Shown in pieces: positions 54,527-63,657 of a stretch of 64,000 bases of DNA. Position 1 is the stretch's first letter. Every line of letters begins with the position of its first letter. Under the pieces are notes generated by a model, which did not search any database, was not told the origin of the DNA, and saw only the letters and a list, made by a program, of their open reading frames with translations. Origin of the DNA: Candidatus Gastranaerophilales bacterium (lineage in GTDB: Bacteria > Cyanobacteriota > Vampirovibrionia > Gastranaerophilales > Gastranaerophilaceae); assembly GCA_944324315.1 (NCBI GenBank), contig CALUVW010000002.1:1-64000 (forward strand). Direction: 5' to 3'. The translations under genes and the position numbers were made by a program.

Positions 54527-55516
54527 ATGTCAATAAAAGATAAATTACAAATAATACTAATAACTTACAACAGAGCAGGTCACGTTGAAAATACATTTAA
54601 ACAAATTTTAGACGAAAAATCGCCTGTAAAAGATTATAATATACTTGTTCTAGATAATAATTCAACAGATACAACCAGAAATGTTGTTGAAGAATGGCAA
54701 AAAAAGTATCCAAATTTAAAATATCAAAAAAATAAATACAATATCGGGATTTCCGGTAATATTGCAAAAGCAATGGAAATTGCAGATCGTCAATATCTCT
54801 GGATAATAGCAGATGATGATAAATACGACTTTTCTAATTGGTCTGAAGTAGAAAATGCTATTAATAATAACGAAAAAATTATATGTATTTCAAGATATGC
54901 ATACCAGGAAAATACAGATACAATGATAGAGTGCCAGATTGGTCAGCTAACATTTATACCAGCAATTATATTCAATACTTCTGAATTTAATGACTCGGTT
55001 ATGAGAAATGCTTTTGACAATATATACACTCTGTTTCCCCATTTAATACCTGTTATAAATTTTTTAAATAATGGCGGTAAAATTTATGTAACACAGAAAC
55101 CTATTGTTGAGAATGGAATGGACTTAAAAACCGATTGTTCATATACCAGAGGGCATAAAAATTCAGAAATATGCAACAGAAGCAGAAAGATGCAATGGAT
55201 GCTGGGTTTCTGTGAAGTAATGTCCTACATGAAAGATGAGAAATTAAAACAGAAAACATTGATTACAAATGCAAAATTCATACATGGAAGTCTTAATAAA
55301 TTTTATAGTAATATTGTATCCTGGTATCAAAATGATATAAATTTGTTGTTTGATATATTAACACAAATAAAAGGATTTCCACGATACATAATATTGTACA
55401 AATATATTATGAAAAAAATATATTTGTACAAAAAAATAAAAATTGATGAATACAATAGAAAAATAAATTTACTTTGCGGATTGTTTTCGTTTAAATATAG
55501 AAAAAAATCCCTATAA
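54527..55516 (+). CDS. glycosyltransferase family 2
   Basis: This 329-residue GT-A protein starts at ATG 54527 (AGAGGA upstream). ILITYNRAGHVENTFKQIL and LDNNSTDTTR form the nucleotide-sugar site and IADDDK (about 92-97) the metal motif. The C-terminal half, basic and rich in Tyr/Lys, may sit on the membrane surface. It ends 16 bases from the convergent TPP-enzyme gene. Acceptor and donor are unknown. Confidence 0.88.
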   Translation: MSIKDKLQIILITYNRAGHVENTFKQILDEKSPVKDYNILVLDNNSTDTTRNVVEEWQKKYPNLKYQKNKYNIGISGNIAKAMEIADRQYLWIIADDDKYDFSNWSEVENAINNNEKIICISRYAYQENTDTMIECQIGQLTFIPAIIFNTSEFNDSVMRNAFDNIYTLFPHLIPVINFLNNGGKIYVTQKPIVENGMDLKTDCSYTRGHKNSEICNRSRKMQWMLGFCEVMSYMKDEKLKQKTLITNAKFIHGSLNKFYSNIVSWYQNDINLLFDILTQIKGFPRYIILYKYIMKKIYLYKKIKIDEYNRKINLLCGLFSFKYRKKSL

Positions 55517-55532
55517 TAATTCTATTGATAAA

Positions 55533-57302
55533 TTATTCAAATATCATATTTTCTTGATATTCATTTCTATCCAGAAACGGGAACATGTCCTCAAGTGAAG
55601 GCGAAATCATTGTGCCGTCATCTAACTTTCTTGCAGAAAGTTTCGGAGAAAATGCATATTCTTTTTCGGTTATAACTTCACAAATAACAGGCTCATTAAA
55701 AGACAGAACTTTTTTGATATCATCTTTCATTGAAGCAGGATTAGAAAGTCTAACCGATTTAATTCCAAATCCTTCAGCTAATTGACAAAAATCCGGAACA
55801 CTAACGCCGCTATCGACTCCGGAACCTGTCATATGGCCATTAAAGAAATTTCTTTGAGTTTGACGTATGGAAGAATATCCTGAATTATTTATAACAAATA
55901 TTTTTATAGGCAGCTTATTAAATTTGATTGTTTGCAATTCTTGAATATTCATCATTATTGAACCATCACCTGTTAAGCAGATAACATTTCTGCCATGTGC
56001 TTCATAGAAAGCACCCAGAGCTGCCGGCAAGTCATAACCCATAGATGCATCACCTGAATTCCAAAAAATTCTCTGGTTTTCTTTTACGATTGCAGTCTGA
56101 TGCGAACAAACACAAGCTGAACCATTACCCGCAATCATAATATCGTTTTCAGACATAGCATCTGTTAATTTATGCACAAAGTCATAAACATTGATAATAC
56201 CGGAATTAGAATGATATTCTGCAGTATTTTCAAATGAGTACTTGTGCAAAAGATTTTTGGAGAAATTTAACCACTCCTTCACATTTAATACAGGAAATTC
56301 TTTTTCCAATGCAGGCAAAAATTCGTTTAAATCTGCATTGATTTTTAAATCCGGAATAACTGTCGGCTTATCTAACTCCGCTTTATCAATATCTATTACA
56401 ATCTTATAAGCATTTTTGGCAAAATTCTCCCAGTTATAGCTTGCCTGCCTTATATTATTTCTAGTACCTAAAAATAATATTACATCTGCATTCTGCAAAG
56501 TAAAATTACCTGCTCTCTGCCCGACAGTTCCGATTCGTCCACAAAAATTCTTATGATTTGTCGGTAATAAATCCATACCGTTAAAAGTTGTAACTATAGG
56601 GATATCCGTTTTTTCAAGCAATTTTAGGAACATTTTTTCTTGTTTTGATAGCCTGATACCATATCCTGCAACAATAAGAGGTCTTTTTGCGGATTTTAAT
56701 TTATTTATCACCTCATCAATCTTCAAATCACAGTTCTCAGGCTTAGGAGGCACATATTCAACTAGGTTATTTTCATCTATCAATGCAGCTTGAACATTCA
56801 TAGGGATATCAAGCCATACTGGACCTTTTCTGCCGTGGGTAGCTTCATAAATTGCTCTATCAATATGATATTTTATTTCCTTTGGTTCTGTCAGCATTTT
56901 TGCATATTTGACAAGAGGCTTTACAACACTTATAATATCAACTTCCTGATCGCCTAATTGTCTTAAAGGGATTTCTTTACAAGAAGCCAACGTTGTTGAA
57001 TATTTTACCTGTCCTGAAATATATAAAACAGGCACAGAATCTGTCCACTGTCCGAAAACTCCGTTTAAACAATTTAATCCGCCGGGACCTGTCGTAACAT
57101 TAACAACAGCCAGCCTTTGATTAACTCTTGCATAACCTTCAGCCGCTATGGCACAACCTTGTTCATGATGATTTGCAGTATAGGATAAAACACGTCCTAA
57201 ACTGTCATTAAGATGCATTGCACCGCCACCCGAAACCATAAAAAAATGTTCCACACCATGCTCTTTTAATCGTTTTGCTATATAATCAGAAAGTTTTATC
57301 AT
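55533..57302 (-). CDS. thiamine-diphosphate enzyme, acetolactate-synthase-like
   Basis: This 589-residue protein has the three-domain order of acetohydroxyacid synthases. The TPP-activating Glu is in HHEQGCAIAAEGYARV (about 46-61), the central domain begins about residue 195, and the metal-binding GDGSIMMNIQELQTIKFN (about 435-452) is intact. Its position beside rfbH and an SDR, not beside ilvN/ilvC, points to sugar chemistry. YerE of Yersinia, an enzyme of this kind, adds a two-carbon unit from pyruvate to CDP-3,6-dideoxy-4-keto-glucose. A true acetolactate synthase or a decarboxylase role is less likely but possible. It is the last gene of the minus-strand unit. Confidence 0.82.
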   Translation of the reverse strand: MIKLSDYIAKRLKEHGVEHFFMVSGGGAMHLNDSLGRVLSYTANHHEQGCAIAAEGYARVNQRLAVVNVTTGPGGLNCLNGVFGQWTDSVPVLYISGQVKYSTTLASCKEIPLRQLGDQEVDIISVVKPLVKYAKMLTEPKEIKYHIDRAIYEATHGRKGPVWLDIPMNVQAALIDENNLVEYVPPKPENCDLKIDEVINKLKSAKRPLIVAGYGIRLSKQEKMFLKLLEKTDIPIVTTFNGMDLLPTNHKNFCGRIGTVGQRAGNFTLQNADVILFLGTRNNIRQASYNWENFAKNAYKIVIDIDKAELDKPTVIPDLKINADLNEFLPALEKEFPVLNVKEWLNFSKNLLHKYSFENTAEYHSNSGIINVYDFVHKLTDAMSENDIMIAGNGSACVCSHQTAIVKENQRIFWNSGDASMGYDLPAALGAFYEAHGRNVICLTGDGSIMMNIQELQTIKFNKLPIKIFVINNSGYSSIRQTQRNFFNGHMTGSGVDSGVSVPDFCQLAEGFGIKSVRLSNPASMKDDIKKVLSFNEPVICEVITEKEYAFSPKLSARKLDDGTMISPSLEDMFPFLDRNEYQENMIFE

Positions 57303-58456
57303 TTATTATTTTCCTTTCGTATAAAAGAATATCTAAACTTGTTTGCAGGCTTTTCTATAATTAAATAGTTTAAAGAAGCAGCAATAACAGTTATAAAAAA
57401 GCCTATTAACGGGACAGTTAACAAAATCGTCAAATCTGAAATTTGCCCCCCCTCCGAAGCTTTATAAATTTTCAAAGGTACAGTTAGTAAATATGAATGA
57501 TAGATATAAAATCCTAAAACAATAGTTCCGTATGCATCGAATAATCTTAAAGGATTTTTTAATATGGCTTTCAAACACAAAGGCTCTTGAACCGGCTTAC
57601 CAGAATAATCAAAACAATATATAATTAAAGCAACAAGAGCAAGAATTACTGTCGGAGCAATAAATTTATAAAACCACCAGCTTGCACGAAAATGAAGCTG
57701 ATATGTAAACATCAGCAGAGTAACTATTAATAATAATAAAGAAATGGGACGTAACCATTTTTTAATAGTTGTATCTTCTGAATTAATTGTAAACGCATTC
57801 AGAAACATACCGCCGAAAAATAAATCTAAATTAGTCCAAGAAGGAATAACAATATTATTAAAATAAGGGATCTTGAAATAGTTATAAATTAAACGAATAC
57901 CAAGTCCAATACCTGCTATTAAGAAAAATATAAGAAGTTTATTGACTTTAATCTTTGAAAAAATATACTTGTACCCAAACGGAGCCAATAAATATAACTG
58001 TACTATTGCCGATATAAACCACAAATAGCCTATCGGAACTTTTGCCTTAGAAATTATTACAGATATATTATCCGTAAAAGTAAGCATTGGTATTAATGAA
58101 TAGAAGTGTTCTTTTGCAAATTCGACAGGATAAACAAATAACAACATGAAAAGTAAAAACAATAAATAAGGTGGTAATATTCTTATTATTCTATTTATCC
58201 AAAAAATCAAAATACCTTTCTTATCAGTTTGATATTTGTTATTATAAAATCCCTTCCCAAGCAAATAACCGGATATAATAAAAAACATCCACATAGCAGC
58301 CCATGCAGGTGTATAAAATACCCAGGGGAAATGAATATCAGGGTAGAATACCCGAATACAAATTAATGAATGTACCCCGAATACCGATAACATAGCAATT
58401 GACTTTAAAATATTAAATATATTAGCATTATTAGTTGTCTTTTGAGTTGTGTTCAT
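57299..58456 (-). CDS. acyltransferase family 3 (OafA/YrhL-like) membrane protein
   Basis: This 385-residue protein has about ten membrane helices. The N-terminal NIFNILKSIAMLSVFGVHSL with the catalytic-type His and the FFIISGYLLGKGF motif identify the family that acetylates or acylates O-antigen, peptidoglycan and macrolides. RIIRILPPYL is the typical Arg-rich stretch. It overlaps the TPP-enzyme gene by 4 bases. It probably decorates the glycan made by this cluster. Confidence 0.9.
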   Translation of the reverse strand: MNTTQKTTNNANIFNILKSIAMLSVFGVHSLICIRVFYPDIHFPWVFYTPAWAAMWMFFIISGYLLGKGFYNNKYQTDKKGILIFWINRIIRILPPYLLFLLFMLLFVYPVEFAKEHFYSLIPMLTFTDNISVIISKAKVPIGYLWFISAIVQLYLLAPFGYKYIFSKIKVNKLLIFFLIAGIGLGIRLIYNYFKIPYFNNIVIPSWTNLDLFFGGMFLNAFTINSEDTTIKKWLRPISLLLLIVTLLMFTYQLHFRASWWFYKFIAPTVILALVALIIYCFDYSGKPVQEPLCLKAILKNPLRLFDAYGTIVLGFYIYHSYLLTVPLKIYKASEGGQISDLTILLTVPLIGFFITVIAASLNYLIIEKPANKFRYSFIRKENNK

Positions 58457-58459
58457 ATT

Positions 58460-59125
58460 TTATATAACTCCTTGTAAATTTTTAATTTTGGTTAAATCAT
58501 CTAATTCAATACAAATATCAGCATTAGACTTTAATGCTGTTTTATCATTTCCATATCCCCATAGCACAGCTACTGAATATACACCGGCTTGCTTCGCTGC
58601 ATTAACATCACTCAATGCATCTCCTATCATTGCGGTTTCATTTTTGCTTAAATTGTATTTCAATAGAATATCAGTTATCATATCACTTTTTGAAACCGTT
58701 TTTCCGGATTTATCAATAGTGTATACATCCTTAAACATATCTAATTTAAACTGCTTTATAATTCGCATTGTTGGAATATTCGGTTTAAATGTAGCAATAA
58801 ACAATTTATTTCCCGAAGATGACAAACGTTTTAACAAGTCGTAAACCCCCGGATAGATAAAACTTATATCATCTTCATCATAATCATAAATTTTTCTAAA
58901 ATTTGACATTATGTTTTCAATTATTAAATCATTTGTTAATTCAGGCGCTATAAGTTTTATAATCTCTTTTAACGGCGGGCCTATAATATCTGAATTTAGA
59001 TTTTTCACATTTATAGGATAATCAGCTGCTTTAAAAGCCTTTTCAAAACACCGTAATACTTCATCAGACGAATTTAAAATAGTGCCATCTAAATCGAAAA
59101 TAAAATTGCTTATATTGTTAAGCAT
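58460..59125 (-). CDS. HAD-superfamily phosphatase, Gph-like
   Basis: This 221-residue HAD hydrolase has motif I FDLDGTILNSSDEV (about 9-22) with the nucleophile Asp, motif II FIATFKPN, and motif IV MIGDALSDVNAAKQAG. A helical cap sits between motifs I and II, as in phosphoglycolate phosphatases. ATG 59125 overlaps the end of the aldolase gene by 8 bases. In this setting it may remove a phosphate from a product or substrate of the aldolase, but that is only inferred from the linkage. Confidence 0.88.
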   Translation of the reverse strand: MLNNISNFIFDLDGTILNSSDEVLRCFEKAFKAADYPINVKNLNSDIIGPPLKEIIKLIAPELTNDLIIENIMSNFRKIYDYDEDDISFIYPGVYDLLKRLSSSGNKLFIATFKPNIPTMRIIKQFKLDMFKDVYTIDKSGKTVSKSDMITDILLKYNLSKNETAMIGDALSDVNAAKQAGVYSVAVLWGYGNDKTALKSNADICIELDDLTKIKNLQGVI

Positions 59126-59936
59126 ATACACCGCCGGCTTCTTCAATCAATTTTTTGTATCTTGCCTCAAGCATAGTTAATCTGTGAGCATCTTCTTCAA
59201 AAATCATTTTATAAAACTCTCTTTTGTTTCTAAGCCACATAAGTTCAAAACCGACAGCCTTTAATATCCCTTTGTCTGCTTTAGAATCTTTCATTGCAGC
59301 TTGAGCGTCAAAAATAATTTTTCTTGTCTCAAATCTTGTCAAAGCATTTTCCGGCAAACGCTTGAAAAACGGTAAAGAATGAGCAGAAACACCTCCACCG
59401 ATTACCATTTCTTTATTCACTTTCAACATTTGAGCTGCTATAGAATCTGCAATTTTGAAAATATCTTCGGAATTAATATCTTCTCTTGTTAAGCCCATAG
59501 AGCCTGTCATATCAACACGTCCCAGAACAACACCGTTAATATCTTTAAAATACTCAGATGCAATCATCTCTTCCAAACTCTTAAATCCTGTGATTGTTTC
59601 AATATTAACTAAAAATTTTATATCTTTTCTTTCTTCCTCTGGGAAAACAAATTTAGTTGCTTGAACGAATTTTTTTAATGCATAAGCAGTTTCAATCATA
59701 GGAGCAACGATTGTATTAACGCCGATTGTTCTTGCATCAAACATATCTTTTATTGCTTCACAGCCGCCGATTTTTATTGTCAAATCCAAACCTGCTTTTG
59801 TTACAATTTCTTTCAAGCGCATTGCTTCCTCAAGTCGTGTACCTTCTGCTTCAAATTCTGCTTTTACACCAACGACATGATGATTTTCTTTTAAATCTAT
59901 CAATGTATTTATCATTTTCTTTTCTAAACTATTCAT
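59118..59936 (-). CDS. HpcH/HpaI aldolase / citrate-lyase-beta family enzyme
   Basis: This 272-residue TIM-barrel protein (ATG 59936, GAGAGGA upstream) has VGVKAEFEAEGTRLEE near the start, IVAPMIETAYALKKF with a metal-ligand Glu, VNIETITGFKSLEEM (about 120-134) and GVVLGRVDMTGSMGL. These are the metal- and pyruvate-binding elements of the family, whose members cleave or form C-C bonds with pyruvate- or acetyl-derived units. The gene lies between an SDR and a HAD phosphatase in a CDP-sugar cluster, an unusual home for it. The substrate is unknown. Confidence 0.82.
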   Translation of the reverse strand: MNSLEKKMINTLIDLKENHHVVGVKAEFEAEGTRLEEAMRLKEIVTKAGLDLTIKIGGCEAIKDMFDARTIGVNTIVAPMIETAYALKKFVQATKFVFPEEERKDIKFLVNIETITGFKSLEEMIASEYFKDINGVVLGRVDMTGSMGLTREDINSEDIFKIADSIAAQMLKVNKEMVIGGGVSAHSLPFFKRLPENALTRFETRKIIFDAQAAMKDSKADKGILKAVGFELMWLRNKREFYKMIFEEDAHRLTMLEARYKKLIEEAGGVYA

Positions 59937-59951
59937 ATATAATCCTCTCAC

Positions 59952-60803
59952 TTAACTAACATATGTAAAATTTTCTTTTTTATAACAATAAAATTTCCTT
60001 AACCCTTCCTGCATAGAAGTAAACTTAAAATTCGGAATTTCTTTTAATAATATAGAATTATCACCTGTATATTCATTATTTAATGAAGATGCCTTGATGT
60101 CAATTTTACTTCTGATACCACCAAAATTGTTCACTATACCTGCAATATCTAAAAGACTTATACTCTCAGAAGGCGTAATATTAATAATTTTATGTTCCGG
60201 CCTAATTTGAATAAAATGCTCTACTATTTTTTGCATATCTTCAACAAATAAATAATCAAACACGACATTTTGATTAATAACAATATCTTGATTACTCAGA
60301 ACTTGATTTATTGCATAACTCGGGAAGCGATTTTCTTTTTCGTTATAACCGTAGCACGCAAAAATATTAAGGCATAAAATATCATCTCTTTTTTGAACTA
60401 TTTCTGCAATCTTTAATTTTGATAAGCCGTATAAATCCTTTGGAACAACCTGCCCGATTTCAGTTTCTTTAACTTTATGAAGATTTCTCGACTTATCATA
60501 CATTGCACCTGAACCAAATAATATAATCCTGACATCGTTCTGCTTAAATTTCAAAAGATTATTAAGCATAGAAATATTAGTTTCTACTGTATCAAAAGCA
60601 TCATCAATACCTCTTGCGCCGCCAACTGAGGCACAGTGAATTATAAAATCAATTTTATGTGTATCAAAATATCTTTTTACATCATTTTCAGATGCAAGAT
60701 TAAGTTCAAAACTTCTCGGGCAAAACAGAGTATATCTATTCTGTAAATAGTCTTTTAAATTTCTGCCAATAAATCCGCCTGAACCTGTTAAAAGAATATT
60801 CAT
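59952..60803 (-). CDS. NAD(P)-dependent sugar epimerase/reductase (SDR)
   Basis: This 283-residue extended SDR has the Rossmann motif ILLTGSGGFIGRNL (2-15), an active-site YGLSKLKIAE (Tyr-x-x-x-Lys, about 129-138) and a preceding Ser region (LFGSGAMYD). It overlaps the rfbH stop by one base. In a yersiniose-type pathway the SDR reduces the acetyl side chain after the TPP enzyme, as YerF does. It may instead be a 4-keto reductase or an epimerase. Confidence 0.85.
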   Translation of the reverse strand: MNILLTGSGGFIGRNLKDYLQNRYTLFCPRSFELNLASENDVKRYFDTHKIDFIIHCASVGGARGIDDAFDTVETNISMLNNLLKFKQNDVRIILFGSGAMYDKSRNLHKVKETEIGQVVPKDLYGLSKLKIAEIVQKRDDILCLNIFACYGYNEKENRFPSYAINQVLSNQDIVINQNVVFDYLFVEDMQKIVEHFIQIRPEHKIINITPSESISLLDIAGIVNNFGGIRSKIDIKASSLNNEYTGDNSILLKEIPNFKFTSMQEGLRKFYCYKKENFTYVS

Positions 60804-62149
60804 TATTTATATTCCTCAACAAATTTGTGAATAAGTTCTGATGTTTTATCAAGTTCTTTTTCTGACAGAGCCGGGAACACTCCTACCCAAAATGTATTAT
60901 TCATAACAAAATCAGTATTAGGGAGTAATTTATAATGTTCTTCATTCAATTCTCTTGAATTAAGTAATTTTGAACTTCCTATTCTTAATTGAATGTCATT
61001 ATCAACAATCATCGGCTGGCGCAAAATATTGCCGGCAAAAAGTTGTCTTGTACCAACACCGTTACTTTCCAGATATTCAACAAGTTTTTGCTTTGAAAGC
61101 GGAGGCTTTGTTGAAATTAAAAATCCAAACCATGAAGGTTTAACACCTTCTCTTATTTCAGGCAATATTAAATAATCTTTTAAATCCGACAGCTTATTCA
61201 TAAGATACTTTGCATTGTGAGTTCTTTTTTCTATGAATTGCGGGAGTTTTTTTAACTGAGTACACCCCAGAGCTGCCTGCCAATCAGTTATCTTAAGATT
61301 AAACCCGATATGTGAATAAGTGTATTTGTGATCATATCCGAAGGGCAGATTGCCAAGCTGCATTTGAAAACGTTTTTTGCAGGTATCATCTTTCCCCGGC
61401 TTACACCAGCAGTCACGTCCCCAGTCCCTGAATGATAAAATTATTCGATATAGCTGCGCGTCATTTGTAACAACAGCCCCGCCCTCACCCATAGTCATAT
61501 GGTGTGCAGGATAAAAACTATAAGTACCGATATGCCCTATTGTCCCGAGTTTTTTACCTTTAAACTCGCCGCCTAGAGCATCACAACTATCTTCTATTAA
61601 CCATAAATTATATTTTTCGCATAAATGTATAATCTTATCCAAATCATAACTGTTGCCCAATGTATGTGCTAAAAATATTGCTTTTGTTTTATCGGTTATA
61701 GCTTCTTCGATTTTTTCAGCATCAATATTGTAAGTACCGATTTCACAGTCAATAAAGACAGGGATAAGGCCTTGCTGAATTATCGGATTAATAGTTGTCG
61801 GAAACCCTGCGGCAACAGAGATAACTTCATCTCCTTTTTTAAGTCGTTTGTCTCCAAGCTTATGAGAAGTTAAAGCAGACAGTGCCAACAAATTAGCACT
61901 TGAACCAGAATTTGTCGAAAGCGCATATTTTACGCCCAGATAATTTGCAAATTCTTTTTCAAATTCATCATTAAATCTTCCTGCGGTAAGCCACATATCA
62001 AGAGAAGCATCCACCATTGCTTCTAATTCTTCACAACCCAGCAGTTTTCCTGAGGCAGGAATATACTTAAACTCTCTTGGTTTATCATAAACTTCTTTAT
62101 AATAATTTCTAACAGCTTCTTTAACTTTATTACGCAATTCTAGTTCCAT
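60803..62149 (-). CDS. rfbH: CDP-4-keto-6-deoxyglucose 3-dehydratase (E1)
   Basis: This 448-residue, PMP-dependent, [2Fe-2S] member of the DegT aminotransferase fold starts C3 deoxygenation of CDP-6-deoxy-4-ketoglucose. Two hallmarks are seen. The PLP lysine is replaced by His in SFYPAHHMTMGEGG (216-217). The cluster cysteines follow the exact E1 spacing C-x57-C-x1-C-x7-C: Cys189, Cys247, Cys249, Cys257. GRDCWCKPGKDDTC and LPFGYDHKYTYSHIGFN are also conserved. AGAGAGGG precedes the ATG. Its reductase partner (E3) is not in the window. Confidence 0.95.
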   Translation of the reverse strand: MELELRNKVKEAVRNYYKEVYDKPREFKYIPASGKLLGCEELEAMVDASLDMWLTAGRFNDEFEKEFANYLGVKYALSTNSGSSANLLALSALTSHKLGDKRLKKGDEVISVAAGFPTTINPIIQQGLIPVFIDCEIGTYNIDAEKIEEAITDKTKAIFLAHTLGNSYDLDKIIHLCEKYNLWLIEDSCDALGGEFKGKKLGTIGHIGTYSFYPAHHMTMGEGGAVVTNDAQLYRIILSFRDWGRDCWCKPGKDDTCKKRFQMQLGNLPFGYDHKYTYSHIGFNLKITDWQAALGCTQLKKLPQFIEKRTHNAKYLMNKLSDLKDYLILPEIREGVKPSWFGFLISTKPPLSKQKLVEYLESNGVGTRQLFAGNILRQPMIVDNDIQLRIGSSKLLNSRELNEEHYKLLPNTDFVMNNTFWVGVFPALSEKELDKTSELIHKFVEEYK

Positions 62150-62229
62150 ATAATATCCCTCTCTAACTTAAAAAATTATATTACAAATAAGAGAAAAAAT
62201 AAAGTTTTTTAATCATACTGTTAGTAAAA

Positions 62230-63189
62230 TTATTTTTTCAAAGAAGAAGAAAATTTAATTCCTAAGATTTTTATAATAAATTTATTATCGTGTATAATTA
62301 CTGAAAAAATCTTACCATACCTTGCAAACCAAAATCTTAACTTTTGGCTATTAGTCATTTTCAAAGGAATAGACGAAAATTTATTGTAATACCACCATTC
62401 TCTTGCCATCGGCATAGTAACATCAACCCATGGCTTTATCCAAGTTGTATAATGAAGAATTTTAGGTTTTTGCGCTGTTTTTTTTATAGTATTAACATTC
62501 GGGTTACTTTTTACGATTAAATTGTTGCGATAAAAACTGTCCTGAACATTCCACGACATATCAAGTAATAAACATTTTTCATGACAAAGTCTGTTAATTA
62601 TTTCCTGGTCTAGATGATAACTACCTCCACCAGATAAAACAAGTGTTTTTGCTTTATTCCAAATATCAGCTTCCCGCCATTTTTTTAAGTTCATTAATAA
62701 AACACCACTATTAACAATTGGCAAAAAATTATACCAGTTATTACTTTGAGGAAAACGAAATAAAAAAGTACATCCGATATCTTCTACTCCTGCAATATAG
62801 CATTGTTCTATGTCAGTATTAAATAAATTTTTCAGACTTTTCTTTATAATCAAATCACAATCTAAATATAAAATTTTATCCAAATCTGGCAACAAATTCG
62901 GCAACTGTAAACGATAATAGCATGTTCTGGTTATATGTGAACCATCATATATTAAAAAAGATTTTAAAATTTCTTCATCAATATCTATAAATTGCATCTT
63001 GAAATTTTTAATCTTTTTTAATTGCAAAAGCTTTGATTTACTTAATTCTGAGACATTATTACACAATATATAGAAAGAAAGTATATCACTTTTTGATGCA
63101 TTTTTTAAAATAGAAGTAATTGCTACTGACATAGGCTGAACATAGTTTTCATCCGCAGCAAAAGCTACATTAATTTCATTTGTTTGCAT
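62230..63189 (-). CDS. glycosyltransferase family 8
   Basis: This 319-residue LPS-glycosyltransferase-type protein has the N-terminal INVAFAADENYVQPMSVAITSIL, the metal-binding LYLDCDLII (about 107-115) and the C-terminal LHYTTWIKPW (about 247-256), all typical of GT8 enzymes such as WaaI/WaaJ. AAGGAG precedes ATG 63189. It is probably the first gene of the run down to 55533, apart from the rfbG gene upstream. Confidence 0.92.
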   Translation of the reverse strand: MQTNEINVAFAADENYVQPMSVAITSILKNASKSDILSFYILCNNVSELSKSKLLQLKKIKNFKMQFIDIDEEILKSFLIYDGSHITRTCYYRLQLPNLLPDLDKILYLDCDLIIKKSLKNLFNTDIEQCYIAGVEDIGCTFLFRFPQSNNWYNFLPIVNSGVLLMNLKKWREADIWNKAKTLVLSGGGSYHLDQEIINRLCHEKCLLLDMSWNVQDSFYRNNLIVKSNPNVNTIKKTAQKPKILHYTTWIKPWVDVTMPMAREWWYYNKFSSIPLKMTNSQKLRFWFARYGKIFSVIIHDNKFIIKILGIKFSSSLKK

Positions 63190-63218
63190 TCATAACTCCT
63201 TACCTGATGTCTTTTATT

Positions 63219-63260
63219 CATGTAATAAAAAATGTTACATGTCAATAGTTAAAGGTGACA
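63219..63260. promoter_or_regulatory. two inverted repeats between the GT8 and Xre-like genes
   Basis: CATGTAA (63219-63225) with TTACATG (63235-63241), and TGTCA (63240-63244) with TGACA (63256-63260), overlap in a divergent 132-base gap. They are candidates for operators of the adjacent HTH protein. TTGTTG at about 63265 may be a -35 box for the plus-strand gene. Confidence 0.45.
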
Positions 63261-63321
63261 TTTTTTGTTGTTATGCATTCTATCAATTTTAAATAACATA
63301 AGGATATTAAACAGGTAATTT

Positions 63322-63657
63322 ATGGATAAAAAAGAAATAGGTAAACAACTTAAACATTTTAGGCAACTCGCGGGTCTGACTCAGGAAGCCCTTGCAGAAA
63401 AAGTAAACATTCACGAAAAACAAATTTCCAGAATAGAATCTGGCTTGCATTTTCCGACATTTGATAATTTTATGAAAATACTAAAAGTCCTGAATGTTGA
63501 AATGAAAGATTTCAAATCAGAAAAAAATTGCCCAACACTAAATAAATCAAAAGAAAAACTAATACAAATTATAAATTCTGCAGAAGATAAAGATATAGAA
63601 TTATATCTCGCACTTATACAAGATATACAAAAATATTTAAAAATTAGTCCCAGATGA
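63322..63657 (+). CDS. Xre-family helix-turn-helix regulator
   Basis: This 111-residue protein has an N-terminal HTH (about 5-60: GKQLKHFRQLAGLTQEALAEKVNIHEKQISRIESGLHFP, written here as parts of one domain) typical of phage-repressor-like regulators. A helical C-terminus of about 45 residues may dimerise. It lies in the opposite direction inside the CDP-sugar cluster, between rfbG and the GT8 gene, and overlaps the rfbG end by 14 bases. It may control the divergent polysaccharide genes. Confidence 0.88.
   Translation: MDKKEIGKQLKHFRQLAGLTQEALAEKVNIHEKQISRIESGLHFPTFDNFMKILKVLNVEMKDFKSEKNCPTLNKSKEKLIQIINSAEDKDIELYLALIQDIQKYLKISPR

Noticed and set aside
60803-62149. Ordinary DegT/DnrJ/EryC1 aminotransferase
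   Set aside because: The catalytic lysine is replaced by His and the four E1 cluster cysteines are at the exact spacing, so it is a 3-dehydratase.
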